This document shows, piece by piece, positions 53,238 to 64,000 of a stretch of 64,000 nt of DNA; within the stretch, counting starts at the first letter, position 1, and the number at the start of each line of letters is the position of its first letter. The notes beneath the pieces are model-generated. The model ran no database searches and had not been told where the DNA came from. It saw nothing but the letters and a program-made list of their open reading frames with translations. Source of the DNA: Neospora caninum Liverpool (taxonomy: Eukaryota; Apicomplexa; Conoidasida; Eucoccidiorida; Sarcocystidae). The translations under genes were made by a program, and so were the position numbers. The stretch is from NCBI RefSeq assembly GCF_000208865.1, contig NC_018390.1:3800270-3864269 (forward strand). The letters are read 5' to 3'.

Positions 53238-56200
53238 TGAGCTTGAGACTTGTGACTCACCTGGTGTAAGACGCCTTGTAGACAGACTGAGTAAGGCAAG
53301 GGAGTCTTGGAGACAGGGTCAACACCAACATAGTGGCGAATTCGAGCACTGAAGAGGGAGGCCGACTGCTGGGACGCGGCACTCGACCTTCTGTCTGTCT
53401 GGCTTCGAGTTCGCGATCCAGAGTCTTTGGGCAGGGATTCTGAAACGAGCCAAACATGCATAACACTTCCGTTTCTCTAGGATGCGTTTCGCGCCGTCCG
53501 TGTTCCCTGGTTGCTTGTCCCTTTCTCGGTGTCTGTGTTCCGTGAGACGCATTATTCCCAGTTCCGCGCGCGCTTCTCCCTCCTCTCTCTCGCTCCTTCT
53601 CCCGCCAAAACCATTCCCTCCCTACACGCTCTCTGCCTTCCCGTTTCCTGCCCCGCGCCGGTGCCTCTCTGCAGTTTTCGTGTCCTCGCTTTCCTTGTTT
53701 CCGCCTTTTTTTGGTATTCCTACCTCGAGAGCCGCTAGACGCCGACTCCGTTCTCTCTCCCCTCGGCGCCAGAATGCACCGCTCCTCCATGATGATCGCC
53801 CCGCCGCCGACTTCGAGGTCTACCGTGCCGTCTCCGTTCTCGAACATGTTGTATTGCATCTCGAAGTCGCGAATTCCCATTCGGGAGAAAATCTGCGAAG
53901 ACCGACATCACCCCGAGTCTACAAAAACAATCACGTAAGGTCGAGCCGTTCTGCCACACTTTCGCTCAGCCCTAGGCCTCGGCCCCGCTGCCTGCCGGTC
54001 GCCCACGCAACCGGTCGCGGACGCAGCACTGGGGCGTGCAGGCGCTGCATGCGTCTTTCTCGAGAAAGGAGCAGATGGAAATGGATCCCCCCATAGACGT
54101 CTGTCTCGCGACGAACACGTGCACCGACGGACCAGGCACTGCACAGCAGACGGTTGAATGCGTGTTGTCCTCTCTTGCGCTCTTTCTCTTCTCCCCTTCT
54201 CTCCCTCTGTGCAGTCATGCATCCATCTGTATATACACACACAAATCATGCATAGATACATAACACAGATTGCGACACACGCCCCGGCGGAGCGCGCGGC
54301 TCTGCGTTCCGGTCCCTTACGTGCTTCTCTTTCCAGAAGGCGATGGCGGCGCCCTTGACTTTCAGATTCAGCATCACCATGGGGTGCATTCCGCCTTCGG
54401 TTTGGCCGCCTCCGGACGCGCCAGCGGCGGGCTGGGAAGCCTCGACGTGTCCCTCGGTTGCGAGCGGCGGCATGTCGCCGCCGTAGGCCAAGCCTGAAGC
54501 CATCCACGCCTCAGCGCGTTCATCGCCTCTTCCGCCCTCCCGCTCCCCCGCGGTCTGGCTCTGTGCCTCCTCGCCCTCGCCTCGCCACGCACCTTGGGGC
54601 GCCTGCCGTCGGCTAGGGCTCGCATGGCCCTTCGCGGTCGCAACCTCATCCGGCGCGGGCCCGGGCGGGGGCCGGGGCGAGGCCGCGTTCAGATGCTGCT
54701 GGACGTCGATGTAGGCGAGCGACTGCTGGACGCTGTGCAGTGTCTCCTGCATGGCTGCGACGGCCTCCTTGGAGAGAAACGTGTAGTCGCCATGCTTCGC
54801 AGTCTCCCGCAACTCCTCGAGGTGGACTTGCAACTTGTTCTGCATCAGACGCTTGTACTCCCGGAGCGTCTCGAGAATCTGCTTAATGCTCTCCTGCTGC
54901 CAGTGCACCTCCACCGTTGCTGTGGCGATCGCGACCGAGACTTCCGGCTGGTCCCCAGGTCCAGGGGCGATGACCGGCGACGCGGAGGCGGCCCAGCGCC
55001 CAGCACTCGCCCCGAGTTGCGGGGCGAGTTCTGGATAGGCATAGCCGTCACTGGGCTCCGCTGTCGAAGCGACGCCCGGGCGCCGCCTGGGGACGAAGGC
55101 AGTCAAGTCGACTCGCACGGACTTCTCGCGCTCTTCGATCGCGTCCTGAAACTCGGAGTCGTCGTCGGCGTCGCTCTTCCTCTCCTTCGTGTCGTGAGGA
55201 GACAGTGGCCCAGAGACTCGTGAAGAAGGCGACGACGGCGTTCGCGGCCGGGCCCCGCCGGAGGGCGACGGCGCAGGCAGCGGGATCGACGCAGCCCCAC
55301 TCGCGGACCCGCCCGAGGCGCCCGACACCACCTGGAAACGCCCGGCAAGCAGAGGCAGGCACGTGCACAAATCCCTCGACGCGAACCAGAAACAAACGGT
55401 CGGTGGGAAACCAGCAAACATCCCATCAAGCCCTTCCACCGCCCTCGCTTCCTGATTCAACACGGCACACACTATGCATGGCCTGCACCATCACAGCACA
55501 TCTGCAAATGGGCGTGTCTGCACAAGTATATCGATATCAACATACTGATACCTACATATATATATATACATGTATTAGTGTCTATATTAGGTATTCGACA
55601 GAGGTCGCGACGTGGACGGGGTGGGGAAGGAGGGTACGTTTTGCGGATATCTGTATGCTGCGCGATGCGTGGGCGAGCGGATGATGACAGTGCGCCTTGG
55701 GCGGTTCTCTATGGGCAGATGTGGCTCGGAAGTGTTCGGAAACGGCCGTCGAGGAAAGTGCGACTTGTTTGAGCGATCGGCGTCACTCGCAGCCACTGCC
55801 CCTGCCGCTCCCCTTTCCGTACCTGAACAGATGTCGCCATCGTCTCGTACAGCTGCGTGTCGGTCAGTTGCATTTCTGTCTCGTGGAGAGTGAGGAAGAG
55901 CGGCGAGGCCGTGGACGGGTCGGAGACGAACACCCGCTGGAGCTCAGCCCAGCCGGAGTACTTCCCCTCGGCAACGTCCGCCTGCAATTGCACCGTCATT
56001 GAGCAGAACTCAGCTCGTAACACTGCCACGCCCTCGCGTCCACGCGCGCCCCAGTCCGCGGGCGCAGGCGGAGGAGGCGCGTCTCCAGAGAGCGTGAGAC
56101 CATTCCGCGCGAGAGCCTTCGGCGCGGGGCGCGTCGTCGGGCTTGCCGCGTGGATGACGAAGCCGCAGTGATCGATGCAGCAGCTGCAGCTGACGTTGAG

Positions 56201-58015
56201 GCGTCGCTTCGAGGGCGCGAGCGCGCCGAGTTCGGACTCTCCCGAGAAGGGAGCCATTGGGCCTCCGCCTTCGTCTGTCGCCGCCCCGGAAGCCGCCGCA
56301 ATCTCTTTCGCTGCTGACACGGTCGCCGCGGAGAGCTGGACGTCTTGGCCGCGCGGGGCGAGCCTCCGCGCGTGCTTCGCCTCTTCTCCGGTCGCCGGCC
56401 CGCTGCCTGTCCCTCGCCTGTCTCCGAGGGCCCCGCCTCGCGCCTCAGCTCGGCCCGCCGCCTCGTCGTCGCTTCCAGGACTTTCGCTGGGCTCCCCGTC
56501 TGCGTCGCCCTGGCCCTTGCGCGCCTTCTTGACTTCGATCAGCGACTTGGCGACGGACGCAGGGACGGCGAGGAGCACGGCGAGGGCTTCCGGGGTGAGT
56601 TCGAGGAAGATTTCCTCCAGGAGGAAACTGATTTGGAGGTCTTCTTGCCGCTTCAGGTTGAGGTGGACGCGGATGGGGATCGGCCGGAGCAGCGAAATCT
56701 CTTCTTGGTTCGGCGGCTGGCAGATGATTCGCGTCTCGTTCAACTCGACAATACCACGCAAGTCGTCGTACGGACACGTCCCGTCGGTCCGGAGCAGCAG
56801 CGTCCCGAACTGGAGGGCGACCTGGCCGCAGCCTTCCGTCGAGAAGTGCAGGATGGGTGCCGCGATGAAAACGTCGATCTGAAGCAGCGCCGGAAACCGC
56901 TGCACAGCCGCGGTGTACACCGTCCCGCCGCGCGCCTTGAGGTGCTCCACAAACTCCGTCTTCTTCATCTCCTCCACTTCTTCCAGCTTCGCCCCAGGCG
57001 TCGGACCCGCATCGCCCTCGTCCTCGGAAGCCGCCGAGCCTGCGTCGCCTGCGTCGTCCGCCCGCGCGGAGTCGCTGCCCCGCGGCTCGTCGCCGTCGGC
57101 CTCGGATGCCGCAGCGAGGGCCTTCCTCTGCGCGATCGACTTCTCCTCGCGCTCCCGGTGGCGGCGGATATCCTCGGGGTCTTCGAACACGAAGAAGGAG
57201 AGCAAACTCTTCAGCAAGTCTGGCCGCACGCTGGCCACAAGAGGCGCCAGACGCATGACCACGCCGAGAATGTTCCCCGCGTCCGTCACGTCGTGCGAAA
57301 GCTCGAGGCGCGCTGCAGCCTGCTGGAAGGAGGGCGAGGCGCCCGGGGTAGCCGCGCCCGAATCGCGCAACAGCCCGCCACCGGACGAAAGCGGCGACAC
57401 AGGCAGGGGCGCTGGAAGCGCATCCGGGGCCGGAGACCCAGGAGTATCGCCGCCTGCGGCGGGCGCGCCTGCGTCGCCTTCTGCTCGGACGTCTTTCCGG
57501 AAGTGCATGATGATTTGGTCTCGGTGACGCACGCAGAAATTCGACAAGGAGAAAGAGAAGGTCCACTGCGAATTCTCGGCGCCAGACGCGTCCTGCTTAT
57601 TCTGCAGGTTCAGCGAGGCGCTCCAGTTGAAGAGCTCGATGGCGAGGAAGGCTGTCGGCGACGAAAAGGAGACAGGCAACGAAGAGGCGGCAACCAGCGA
57701 AGACGACAGCAAGCCGTCGGCCCGAAGCGAACCGGCGGCTGCGGCTGCGCGCTGCTGAAGAGCGAGCGGCGTGGAGAAGAACGCGACGGGCCCAGAATCG
57801 GCCACAGGCTCGGCCGACACGTCGTCGCGCAGAGAAATGCCAAAGTGCACGAGGTCGAAACTCAACTTGTAGATTGTCGGCACAGCAATGTTCTCCATGA
57901 TCGCGTCGCTCTGCATGCATAGGCAAAAGCGGCCAGCCCAGCATCAAAGACCGACTCGGCCACGCCCGCTGACCAGGGCCCTGGACGCCTCACATACATC
58001 TCTATATCTATATCT

Positions 58016-58065
<50 letters not shown>

Positions 58066-61000
58066 GTATGTACATATATATATACATATGTATATATATA
58101 TATATATATGAATGCGAAGGCATATACAAGCATATATATGTTGAATCAAAATGTGTCTGTGGCCCTTGACAGTGCGAGAGGCACTTGCGCTACGAGACTC
58201 GGGAGATACTCGGAAGGTTCCTCTCTGCGAGGCCGCGCATCCACGGGCCCTCTCGCTGCGGCGACGAAGACTGCACGCCGCTGCCAACCCCCGTCGTCCC
58301 TGTCGCGTCCTCAGTTTACACGTGCATCTTCTGTCTCCTCGTCAGGTGCGCGCGTGGGGCGCCGGGTTGGCTTCGCGGTGACTCGGCTCTCTCTCGCACG
58401 TGGTTGGCCCCCGTCTCTGCGCTTACTTGGACAGAGTTTACGATGTAGTTCACTTCTTCCTCGGTGAGGAGAGGCTGGTCCTCTTCGCCGTCGTCCTCCG
58501 GCTTGGCTGCGTCAGAGTGTTCCGGAGGCGCGGTCGGCTGGCGTTGCCGGCGGCCCTGCGTCGCCCACTCCCACCAGCTGAGCCGCTCGGGCGGCGGCGC
58601 GAGCTCCTGCTGTCTAAGCAGCTGCCGTTGTTGCGTCTGCTCGGCGATCCGCGTGAGCGCCTCCTTGCAAATCGCTTGCCACTTTGCCAGCTGAAAAGGC
58701 GACGACGACAAACCGGCGACGGGCGACAGATCGACAAGTAAACGCCGAGCGGACATACACGCGAGAGGGATGGCGAGAAGCAGAGCGTGCGCGGCAGCCG
58801 GCGACTATACCGAATGAGATGAAGACTGGGGGGACGGAGGCAAGCCGACAGACGGGAGGGACGGGGGCAAAAGAGACACAGGGACAGGCGCCGGCGGATT
58901 CGGACACGAAGGTGAAAAGGCCAGGACCGCTGTGCGGGGCTCTGGACATCCTCCCGCACGTGGCGCCTGCGTCGGACGCCCCGCGTGGGCGACACGAGAG
59001 GCAGAATCGGCCCGGAGCGAGAACGCTCGAAAACGAATCGAAGCAAGGACCGGAGAAGGCAGAACAAGGAAAGAGAGACACAGCGACACAGACATCCAAC
59101 TCACGTGGCGCACGCCGACGACGTCGTAGAGAGTCTGGAGTCGGCGCTTCTCTTCCTTGCTCAGCGGCAGGACACCCCGAAGATTCGCCGAGGCCTGGAT
59201 TTCGCGCGTGTAGAGGCCGATGAATTCCTTCTCGGTGACGCCTTTCAGACCCTCGGCATCGAGGCGGACGGCGTTCACGTTGCGCAGCAGCAGGCTCTCG
59301 CATCTTCGCCGTCTCTGCGCAGCCTCGTGGGAAATGTCCAGAACCGCCTTCAACTGCGTGCGGCCGATCTCGATGCCTTGCGACTCCTTCTTCACCTCGA
59401 GTCGGGCACAGAGCTCCCCCAAAGTCGTCGAGTGGGAAATCAACAGACGCATGTGCAGCGGCTTCAACACGTAGTTACGCTCTGTGATCGGCGCCGAAAA
59501 GAACGCCTCCGCATCTGCCGTGGACAGCGGCACCTGAGCCAAACGCGCACGCACACATGCGACTGCGAAGAAGCAACTGGCTACGGGACACAGGAACACC
59601 TGCGGCGACGTCTGCCTAAATAACCTTGTGCACGAATGTGTTGAAAACTCAGCTCTCTTGACTTGCGGCCACAAAACCCGTAGAGATTTTCATACCGTCA
59701 GAAAACGTTATACAAGCATACATATATGTATATATACGTGTATATATATGTATATATATGTATATATATATATATATATATGTATATGTTTATACGTGTG
59801 CATGTATTGGTAAGCATGTAGGTGTGTGTATGTGGAATCACAAGCCTGACGCCCCCCCCCCCCCGGCTGTCATTTCGTCGGCTCCTTTGGGGAAGAACTA
59901 TGGACCGTCACGACACCCGAAGTCGTAAACGCGAGAGATGGAAGACTGAGAAACGAACACGCGCAGAAGCAAGAAAGCAAGAAGCCACACTGGACCTAGC
60001 CAGACCGCTCCCCCTGTCTCCGGCGCGAACTAACACATACGCCTACATAAATTGTATATATATATATATATATATACATGTATCGGAGCACGCCTGTGGT
60101 TATTGGGTGACGAGGCCGTTCGGACAGGAGCGACATCAAAGCACGCCTCTCCCCTCAGCACTCGTACCGATGCATCTCCACCGCGGCTGTTTCAGGCGGC
60201 GCGAAACGTACCCCTGCGGGAGGCGCTCCTCCACCTTCGTCCTCAGGTCTCGTGTCTCCGCCTCTGCGCTCCGCATCCAAGCCTCGTGAGGCGTCCGAAA
60301 GCGGGGAGGACGAGCGGGAAGAGCTGGACGAGGCTCGATGTTCGCTCGCGTCCTGGGCACGACGACGTCCGGTCTTTGCCTCCGGATCAACTGTCTCTGC
60401 CTGGCCCTCTCGAGAGCCTCCAGACGCCTGCGGTAGCGACGCCGCCGAAGAGGCCGTGGACCGCGGAAGAGAGCGGAAACTCGCTTCTCGGCTTTTTGCC
60501 CGTTCGTCGTCTCGGGTGTCTTGAGACGGCGCGTTCTTTTCCCTTTCCCGAAGGGCGAGGGAACAATAGACGGCGAGGCCGTTCAGTTCGCAGGCCTTGT
60601 AGAGGACGAGCGGCGCTCCCGTCGCTCGCGAGATAGCACTGTCAGAGACGCTGCGCCGCCACAACGCGTCGGTGTTGTGCACGGAGCAGTCCGCTGTAGC
60701 CAGGTCGAACGGCAGAGAAGCGAAAAAAAAGAACCGCTCAGTGGGAAGCGACTGGGGCACGTCTCGATGCACTCCAAAACTGGATCGAGCAAAGATCTCG
60801 CGGGCGCGACGAACGCCCGCAATTTCCACAGCCCTCCAAAAGGAGGATAAAACAGCGCATGCATAGATGGTAAGGCAGAACAAGAGAGAGGAAGCACAGA
60901 TGGACGGATACAAAGGTGGAGTGACAGACACACGTACAGGTATGCGTAGTACTGATGAAACAGCGGCGTCACAGGAGAGAGAGAGTGCGCACTGGATGTT

Positions 61001-62353
61001 CAATTTCTTCGACCTCAGCCGTCAGCTCCAACCACACTCAGAGCGACCACAAAAGGCAGACAAAAACGATTAACAGATGTATATATGTACATATATATAT
61101 ATATATATATATGTAACGAGAAAGGGGGAAGCCTACACTTGACGTGACAAAATACGTGTATCTCCCTGCATGTGTGTGTGTGTGTGTGTGCGGGGGGGGG
61201 GGGGTGTTAACTCAAGTCGAACAAAGGTCGCCTCCTTGAAAGTTCGGGTGTTTGTGTCTGTGCAGCGGGCGGGGCTTACCGAGAAGGACTCCGATTTTGA
61301 AGCCTCGAGTGGGATCTGCGAAGGCGATGTGGATGTCGCGGACGTCGATCTGAATGCTGTTGACAATTTTGTTCGCGAATTTGAAGAAGACGCCGCGGTC
61401 CTCCGAAGCCGAAGAAGAGGACGCGTCGGCCGCCTTCAGCAACTGCGACCGAGCCTCGAGCAGCTGCTGCTCTACCACGTCGATCTGCGGGCGGAAAGAA
61501 CGGGAGAAGGAACAGGGAAACGCGGAAGCGAACCGGTGGGAGATCCACGGGGCGACAAGGCCGAGAAGAGACAGAGAGAGAAAAGGCAGAAGTACTCGAA
61601 GCCAGCGAAGCGACAAGAGCACAAAGGACCAGAGAGCCGACAGCCAAAAAACGGAGGAGAAAGGTGGACGGGAGAAGGGAAGCGGTGGCCTCAGCGGGGG
61701 GCATAGCGCAAGGGACGCACACCCCGCGTCTCGCACAGGCGTCCACGGGAAACGTTCGCCGAGTCGAAACGGTTTCAGCTAGTCTCTCTGTCCTAGATTT
61801 GCGCCTTCTTCGCTCCGCGTCACTGCTCTCTCCTCGTCCTTCCACCGATTCGCCACCCTGCTGTATTGTCCACTCTCTCTTTCTCTGCCTTGCGTCATCT
61901 TCCCTCCTGTGGACTCCTCGCCCATCACGCCTCTCTCGCTCCTCTAAACCCTATATATATATATATATATCCTTGTTCACGTCAAATAGATACATAGGAA
62001 AGCAGATTGCTCACCTGTTGTTTTTTCGCCTCCCTTAGTTGTGTAATCAGTTCCTCATCCGTTTGTTCGGGAATGGGTTTCGGTTCGAGGAGGACGTGGA
62101 CGCCCTCGATTTCCAGGCAGACGGGTGCGGAGCCCAGTTTTGACCAGGGGATGGAGAGGCGAATGCGTTTGAGGCGTCCAGACACCACGCGAAAGGGCAA
62201 ACCAAAGAGGTCGGAGATTTCAGGCTTTAGCTGCAAATCTTCCAACTCGACGTCTCCACTCCACACTGCGACGCTCAGCTTGTCGCGACTTATCCCCGTA
62301 ACATACAAAGCCAGATAGCGACTCAGCAGTCGCTCCACCAGCGCCTCCAGCAT
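35782..62353 (-). CDS. VPS13: Giant VPS13/chorein-family lipid-transfer protein, 24 exons, 5394 aa
   Basis: Exons in reading order: 62353-62015, 61484-61280, 60693-60212, 59533-59105, 58690-58427, 57910-55823, 55331-54321, 53892-53724, 53439-53261, 52925-49592, 49349-46599, 46267-45291, 44597-43950, 43635-43393, 42713-42503, 42093-42004, 41803-41627, 41097-40790, 40028-39810, 39326-39066, 38831-38676, 38263-37916, 37532-36949, 36493-35782. All phases agree. Exon 1 is the chorein N-terminus, which in this family opens a hydrophobic groove that conducts phospholipids between membranes. Adaptor-binding-like repeats fall at about residues 3830-4700, the ATG2_C-like helices in exon 23 and a PH-like module in exon 24. 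Typical VPS13s have 3000-4400 residues; the excess here is Ser/Ala/Gly/Glu-rich insertions, mainly in exons 3, 6, 7, 10 and 11. Least certain are the exon 12 donor (45291, alternative 45207), the exon 3 donor and the exon 21 acceptor (AAG). Confidence 0.9.
36949..37532 (-). other. ATG2_C-like/amphipathic C-terminal region of VPS13 (exon 23)
   Basis: Exon 23 contains [40 protein letters not shown] and [18 protein letters not shown]. The Gly-rich G-x-x-G-x-x-K-P element followed by amphipathic helices is the signature shared by VPS13 and ATG2 C-termini, implicated in membrane or lipid-droplet contact. Confidence 0.9.
39739..39754. repeat. C16 homopolymer in a VPS13 intron
   Basis: Sixteen C on the plus strand (G on the transcribed sense strand) in the intron between exons 19 and 20. 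Confidence 0.95.
40197..40215. repeat. TA microsatellite in a VPS13 intron
   Basis: About nine TA units between exons 18 and 19. Confidence 0.9.
41297..41375. repeat. Compound TA and CATA microsatellite in a VPS13 intron
   Basis: About fifteen TA units (41297-41326) pass directly into about twelve CATA units (41327-41375), between exons 17 and 18. Confidence 0.95.
43069..43125. repeat. 15-base purine tandem repeat in a VPS13 intron
   Basis: Three perfect copies of GAGAGGCTGAGAGCA at 43069-43083, 43084-43098 and 43099-43113 and a partial fourth copy, within a strand-biased purine tract between exons 14 and 15. A G10 run follows near 43200. Confidence 0.95.
47700..47806 (-). other. CUE/UBA-like helical insert in VPS13 (exon 11)
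   Basis: About residues 3348-3385 read [20 protein letters not shown] followed by [14 protein letters not shown]. The spacing of MFP, a hydrophobic second helix and a third helix ending in Ala-x-Ala-Phe-Leu matches the three-helix CUE/UBA fold, which commonly binds ubiquitin. Some VPS13 paralogues (animal VPS13D, several plant forms) carry UBA domains, so an insert here is plausible, but its ubiquitin binding is inference. Confidence 0.55.
52465..52536 (-). repeat. In-frame 36-base tandem repeat in VPS13 exon 10
   Basis: Two identical 36-base copies (52465-52500, 52501-52536) encode a duplicated 12-residue unit with the core [12 protein letters not shown]. It lies in a Ser/Ala-rich disordered insert near the exon's start. 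The length is a multiple of three, so copy number can change without breaking the frame. Confidence 0.9.
53159..53234. repeat. TA microsatellite in a VPS13 intron
   Basis: Long TA array interrupted by short ATGAACA and GA insertions, ending only about 25 bases from exon 9's donor. Confidence 0.95.
58000..58110. repeat. Compound TATATC and TA microsatellite in a VPS13 intron
   Basis: Several TATATC hexamers grade into uninterrupted TA and TATG units, starting about 90 bases upstream of exon 6's acceptor on the sense strand. Confidence 0.95.
59718..59864. repeat. TA/TATG microsatellite and C13 run in a VPS13 intron
   Basis: A TA/TATG array at about 59718-59790 is followed by 13 consecutive C at 59852-59864, between exons 3 and 4. 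Confidence 0.9.
60055..60076. repeat. TA microsatellite in a VPS13 intron
   Basis: About eleven TA units, 135 bases downstream of exon 3's donor on the sense strand. Confidence 0.9.
61078..61204. repeat. TA array, TG array and G13 run in a VPS13 intron
   Basis: A TA array lies at about 61078-61112, a TG array of about ten units at 61171-61190 and 13 consecutive G at 61192-61204, all between exons 2 and 3. Confidence 0.9.
61952..61970. repeat. TA microsatellite in VPS13 intron 1
   Basis: About nine TA units about 45 bases downstream of exon 1's donor on the sense strand. Confidence 0.9.
62015..62353 (-). other. Chorein N-terminal domain (VPS13 exon 1)
   Basis: Residues 1-113 begin [18 protein letters not shown] and continue with [32 protein letters not shown] and [13 protein letters not shown]. 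This order of an amphipathic helix, the LxxLxLK strand and the LxIPW strand is the hallmark of VPS13 and ATG2 proteins, where it docks on the endoplasmic reticulum. The longer frame upstream of 62353 reads through a TA tract and is not used. Confidence 0.95.
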
Positions 62354-62383
62354 CGTGGAAGAAAGGGAGAAAACGCGGGGAAG

Positions 62384-62407
62384 ATATATATATATATATA
62401 TATATAT
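62384..62407. repeat. TA microsatellite in the VPS13 leader
   Basis: About twelve TA units about 30 bases upstream of the VPS13 ATG, so inside the transcribed leader or core promoter. Confidence 0.9.
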
Positions 62408-63473
62408 GGATAGGGTTGTAGAGAAGGCGGGACGCGCACAGAAGCAGAGACGGGGAAGGGGAGGGAAATTGGAAGACAACCACGGAGAGCGCGGCGGGGA
62501 GAGGAAGGACGAAATGTTGAGAGGGGGGGAGACGAGAGATCAGGGAGGAGGGAGGCCGCCGGGAGAGGGGAAGGGAGAAGCGGAGAAGAGAGTCTCTCCC
62601 TCTACATGTGTGTCTGTGTGTGTTGGCTTCAGGGCGAGGGGAGACTAGGAGCCACGCCAGCGCAACCGAAAGGGCTGAGGCCTGACTCCTCCGATGGTGT
62701 GCAAAACACCCACAAAAAACGGGGTGTACATACACCCGAACCGTCGCGGGCGAAGCCGTCGACGCGATCCAGGGGAAAAGCAGACAAAAGAAACTGTGCG
62801 CGCTGGGGAAGAAGTGGTGTTTGGGTTCAAGAGCGAGGAGACGGCGAGAAGACCAGGGGAGAAGCGGGCTGAGGCCTCGAGGCCCTACTCTACCGGAGAG
62901 AGAGGAGCGGGAGAAAAAACGTTACTCATTCCGTCTTCCGCCCCTGCAGAAAAAAGGTGCCAAGCTCGCCCTCGCCCCCGTCCACCTTCTCTGCTCTGGA
63001 GAAGCTAGAAAAGACACGTGTGCACACATCTTTGTCAAATGCGAAAACGCAGAAAAGAGCGGAAGAGAAGAGGTTGGCAAGACAAAAGGTCCGTGCCCAC
63101 TTTTCTTTTCGACAAAAAGTGTCCTCGCGCTGTCCAAAAGTCTGGCTTTTCACGGCGCGAGGTGAACGCGTGACAGAAACCGCCCGAGTCGGGAGGTTCG
63201 CTGGCCCACGCTTTCCGCGGAGTCTTTCGGAGAAAGACACGAGGTGTGCGTTGCTTTCTCGTCGCTCTGTCTCGGGGAAGTCCATTCCTCACCCGGTAAA
63301 AACGGACTTGCTCGTCTCCAGTTCCGCGCAAGGGCTGCAGCTAGGCGTCCTTCTCAGGTCCCGAAAAGGCGGCAACCGTGGCGAGCGGGGCAGCACATAC
63401 CAAGATCCCCAGCGAACAACATGCACGCGATCTCTCGACCAGCAAAAATAAGATAAGTTACTTCTCACGCTGA

Positions 63474-63489
63474 GGGGGGGGGGGGGGGG
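63474..63489. repeat. G16 homopolymer
   Basis: Sixteen consecutive G about 1.1 kb upstream of the VPS13 start codon. Confidence 0.95.
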
Positions 63490-64000
63490 CGAGGCTGCGA
63501 GACACGAGAGTGACGAACACTGCTCTGAGTCACTCGGGGCAAATCACGAGAAGCTTAGCGACGAGCGAAAAGACGTCGCACACACCGTCCCCGAGGCCCA
63601 CGCGCGGCTCTCACGCTCAGCAGCGTGGAAAAACACAGTGTCTCCGGAAAAGATTGTATGCCAGAGAACGCTGTACAGGAAACAAAGACGGAGTCTACGC
63701 GGTCTGGTGCAGGCGGAGAACCGTAAGGGACAGATGGCGTTCAGAGGGGAGAACGACGGCCGAAGCGAACAGTGTATCGGAAACGGAGAGTCCATGCTCC
63801 TTTTCTCGCAGCCGAGAGAAATGCACAGCACTGGCCAACACAGGCGACAAGTCTCTCCGTAAATTTGAGTGTATGTTTGTGGTGCTTCGGGTATTTTCAC
63901 ACGCGTGTGCAATCGGCACATGGCACCGAGCGGGACGTCGATTCATGCAGGTTACCTACAAGGTTCCATGCACCCATGTTTTTCCCCGGCAGAGCGCTGA

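Larger units (their letters stand above)
62354..64000. other. Upstream region of VPS13, no gene seen
   Basis: This should contain the VPS13 promoter and leader. A purine-rich stretch on the plus strand runs from about 62350 to 62640. G16 lies at 63474-63489. Open frames are short, overlapping on both strands and without motifs. A gene beyond the window edge may begin here, but nothing supports one. Confidence 0.5.

Noticed and set aside
62354..62479. Upstream in-frame extension of VPS13 before the MLEAL start
   Set aside because: It translates the TA microsatellite into Ile-Tyr repeats, and chorein proteins begin at the MLExL motif.
1..64000. CRISPR arrays, insertion sequences, retrotransposons, rRNA or organellar DNA
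   Set aside because: No regularly spaced repeats with unique spacers, no transposase or reverse-transcriptase motifs, no terminal repeats and no rRNA-like sequence were seen on either strand.

Overview
The window looks like nuclear DNA of a coccidian apicomplexan close to Toxoplasma, Hammondia and Neospora. Several things point there: multi-exon genes with GT/AG introns of a few hundred bases, GC-balanced coding exons rich in Ser/Ala/Gly low-complexity insertions, TA/TACA/TG microsatellites and long G or C runs in introns, apicomplexan TGCATGC motifs, and an axonemal dynein light chain in a gene set otherwise concerned with trafficking and RNA binding. The genus is inferred, not proven. There is no sign of bacterial, organellar, viral or transposon DNA.

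Layout, left to right. (1) 1-4084 has no convincing gene and is read as upstream/5' UTR sequence. (2) 4085-9448 (+) is a seven-exon gene for a 951-residue protein with one CCCH zinc finger. (3) 9449-13.3 kb holds no supportable gene. (4) 13.3-23.2 kb (-) contains many short exon-like segments. Those between 17.86 and 22.7 kb mostly join in phase into a helical, TPR-like protein that I cannot name. Segments at 13.9-16.9 kb may belong to the same or a second unknown gene. (5) 25273-26574 (-) is a five-exon gene for a DNAL4-type axonemal dynein light chain. (6) 28480-32000 (+) is a six-exon gene for an IST1-family ESCRT-III regulator (262 residues). (7) 32.0-35.8 kb is the space between two convergent genes. 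(8) 35782-62353 (-) is a 24-exon gene for a giant VPS13/chorein-family lipid-transfer protein. My exon model sums to 16185 bases, an exact multiple of three, giving 5394 residues. It runs from an N-terminal chorein motif through adaptor-binding-like repeats to the ATG2_C-like region and a C-terminal PH-like module, with an unusual CUE/UBA-like insert. (9) 62354-64000 is its upstream region.

Functionally, VPS13 (bulk lipid transfer at membrane contacts) and IST1 (ESCRT-III/VPS4 regulation) both act in membrane remodelling, but they lie tail to tail and nothing shows co-regulation. DNAL4 belongs to flagellar motility, which in these parasites is restricted to microgametes. All splice sites were read by eye from GT/AG consensus, reading phase and family similarity; no alignment or RNA data were available.
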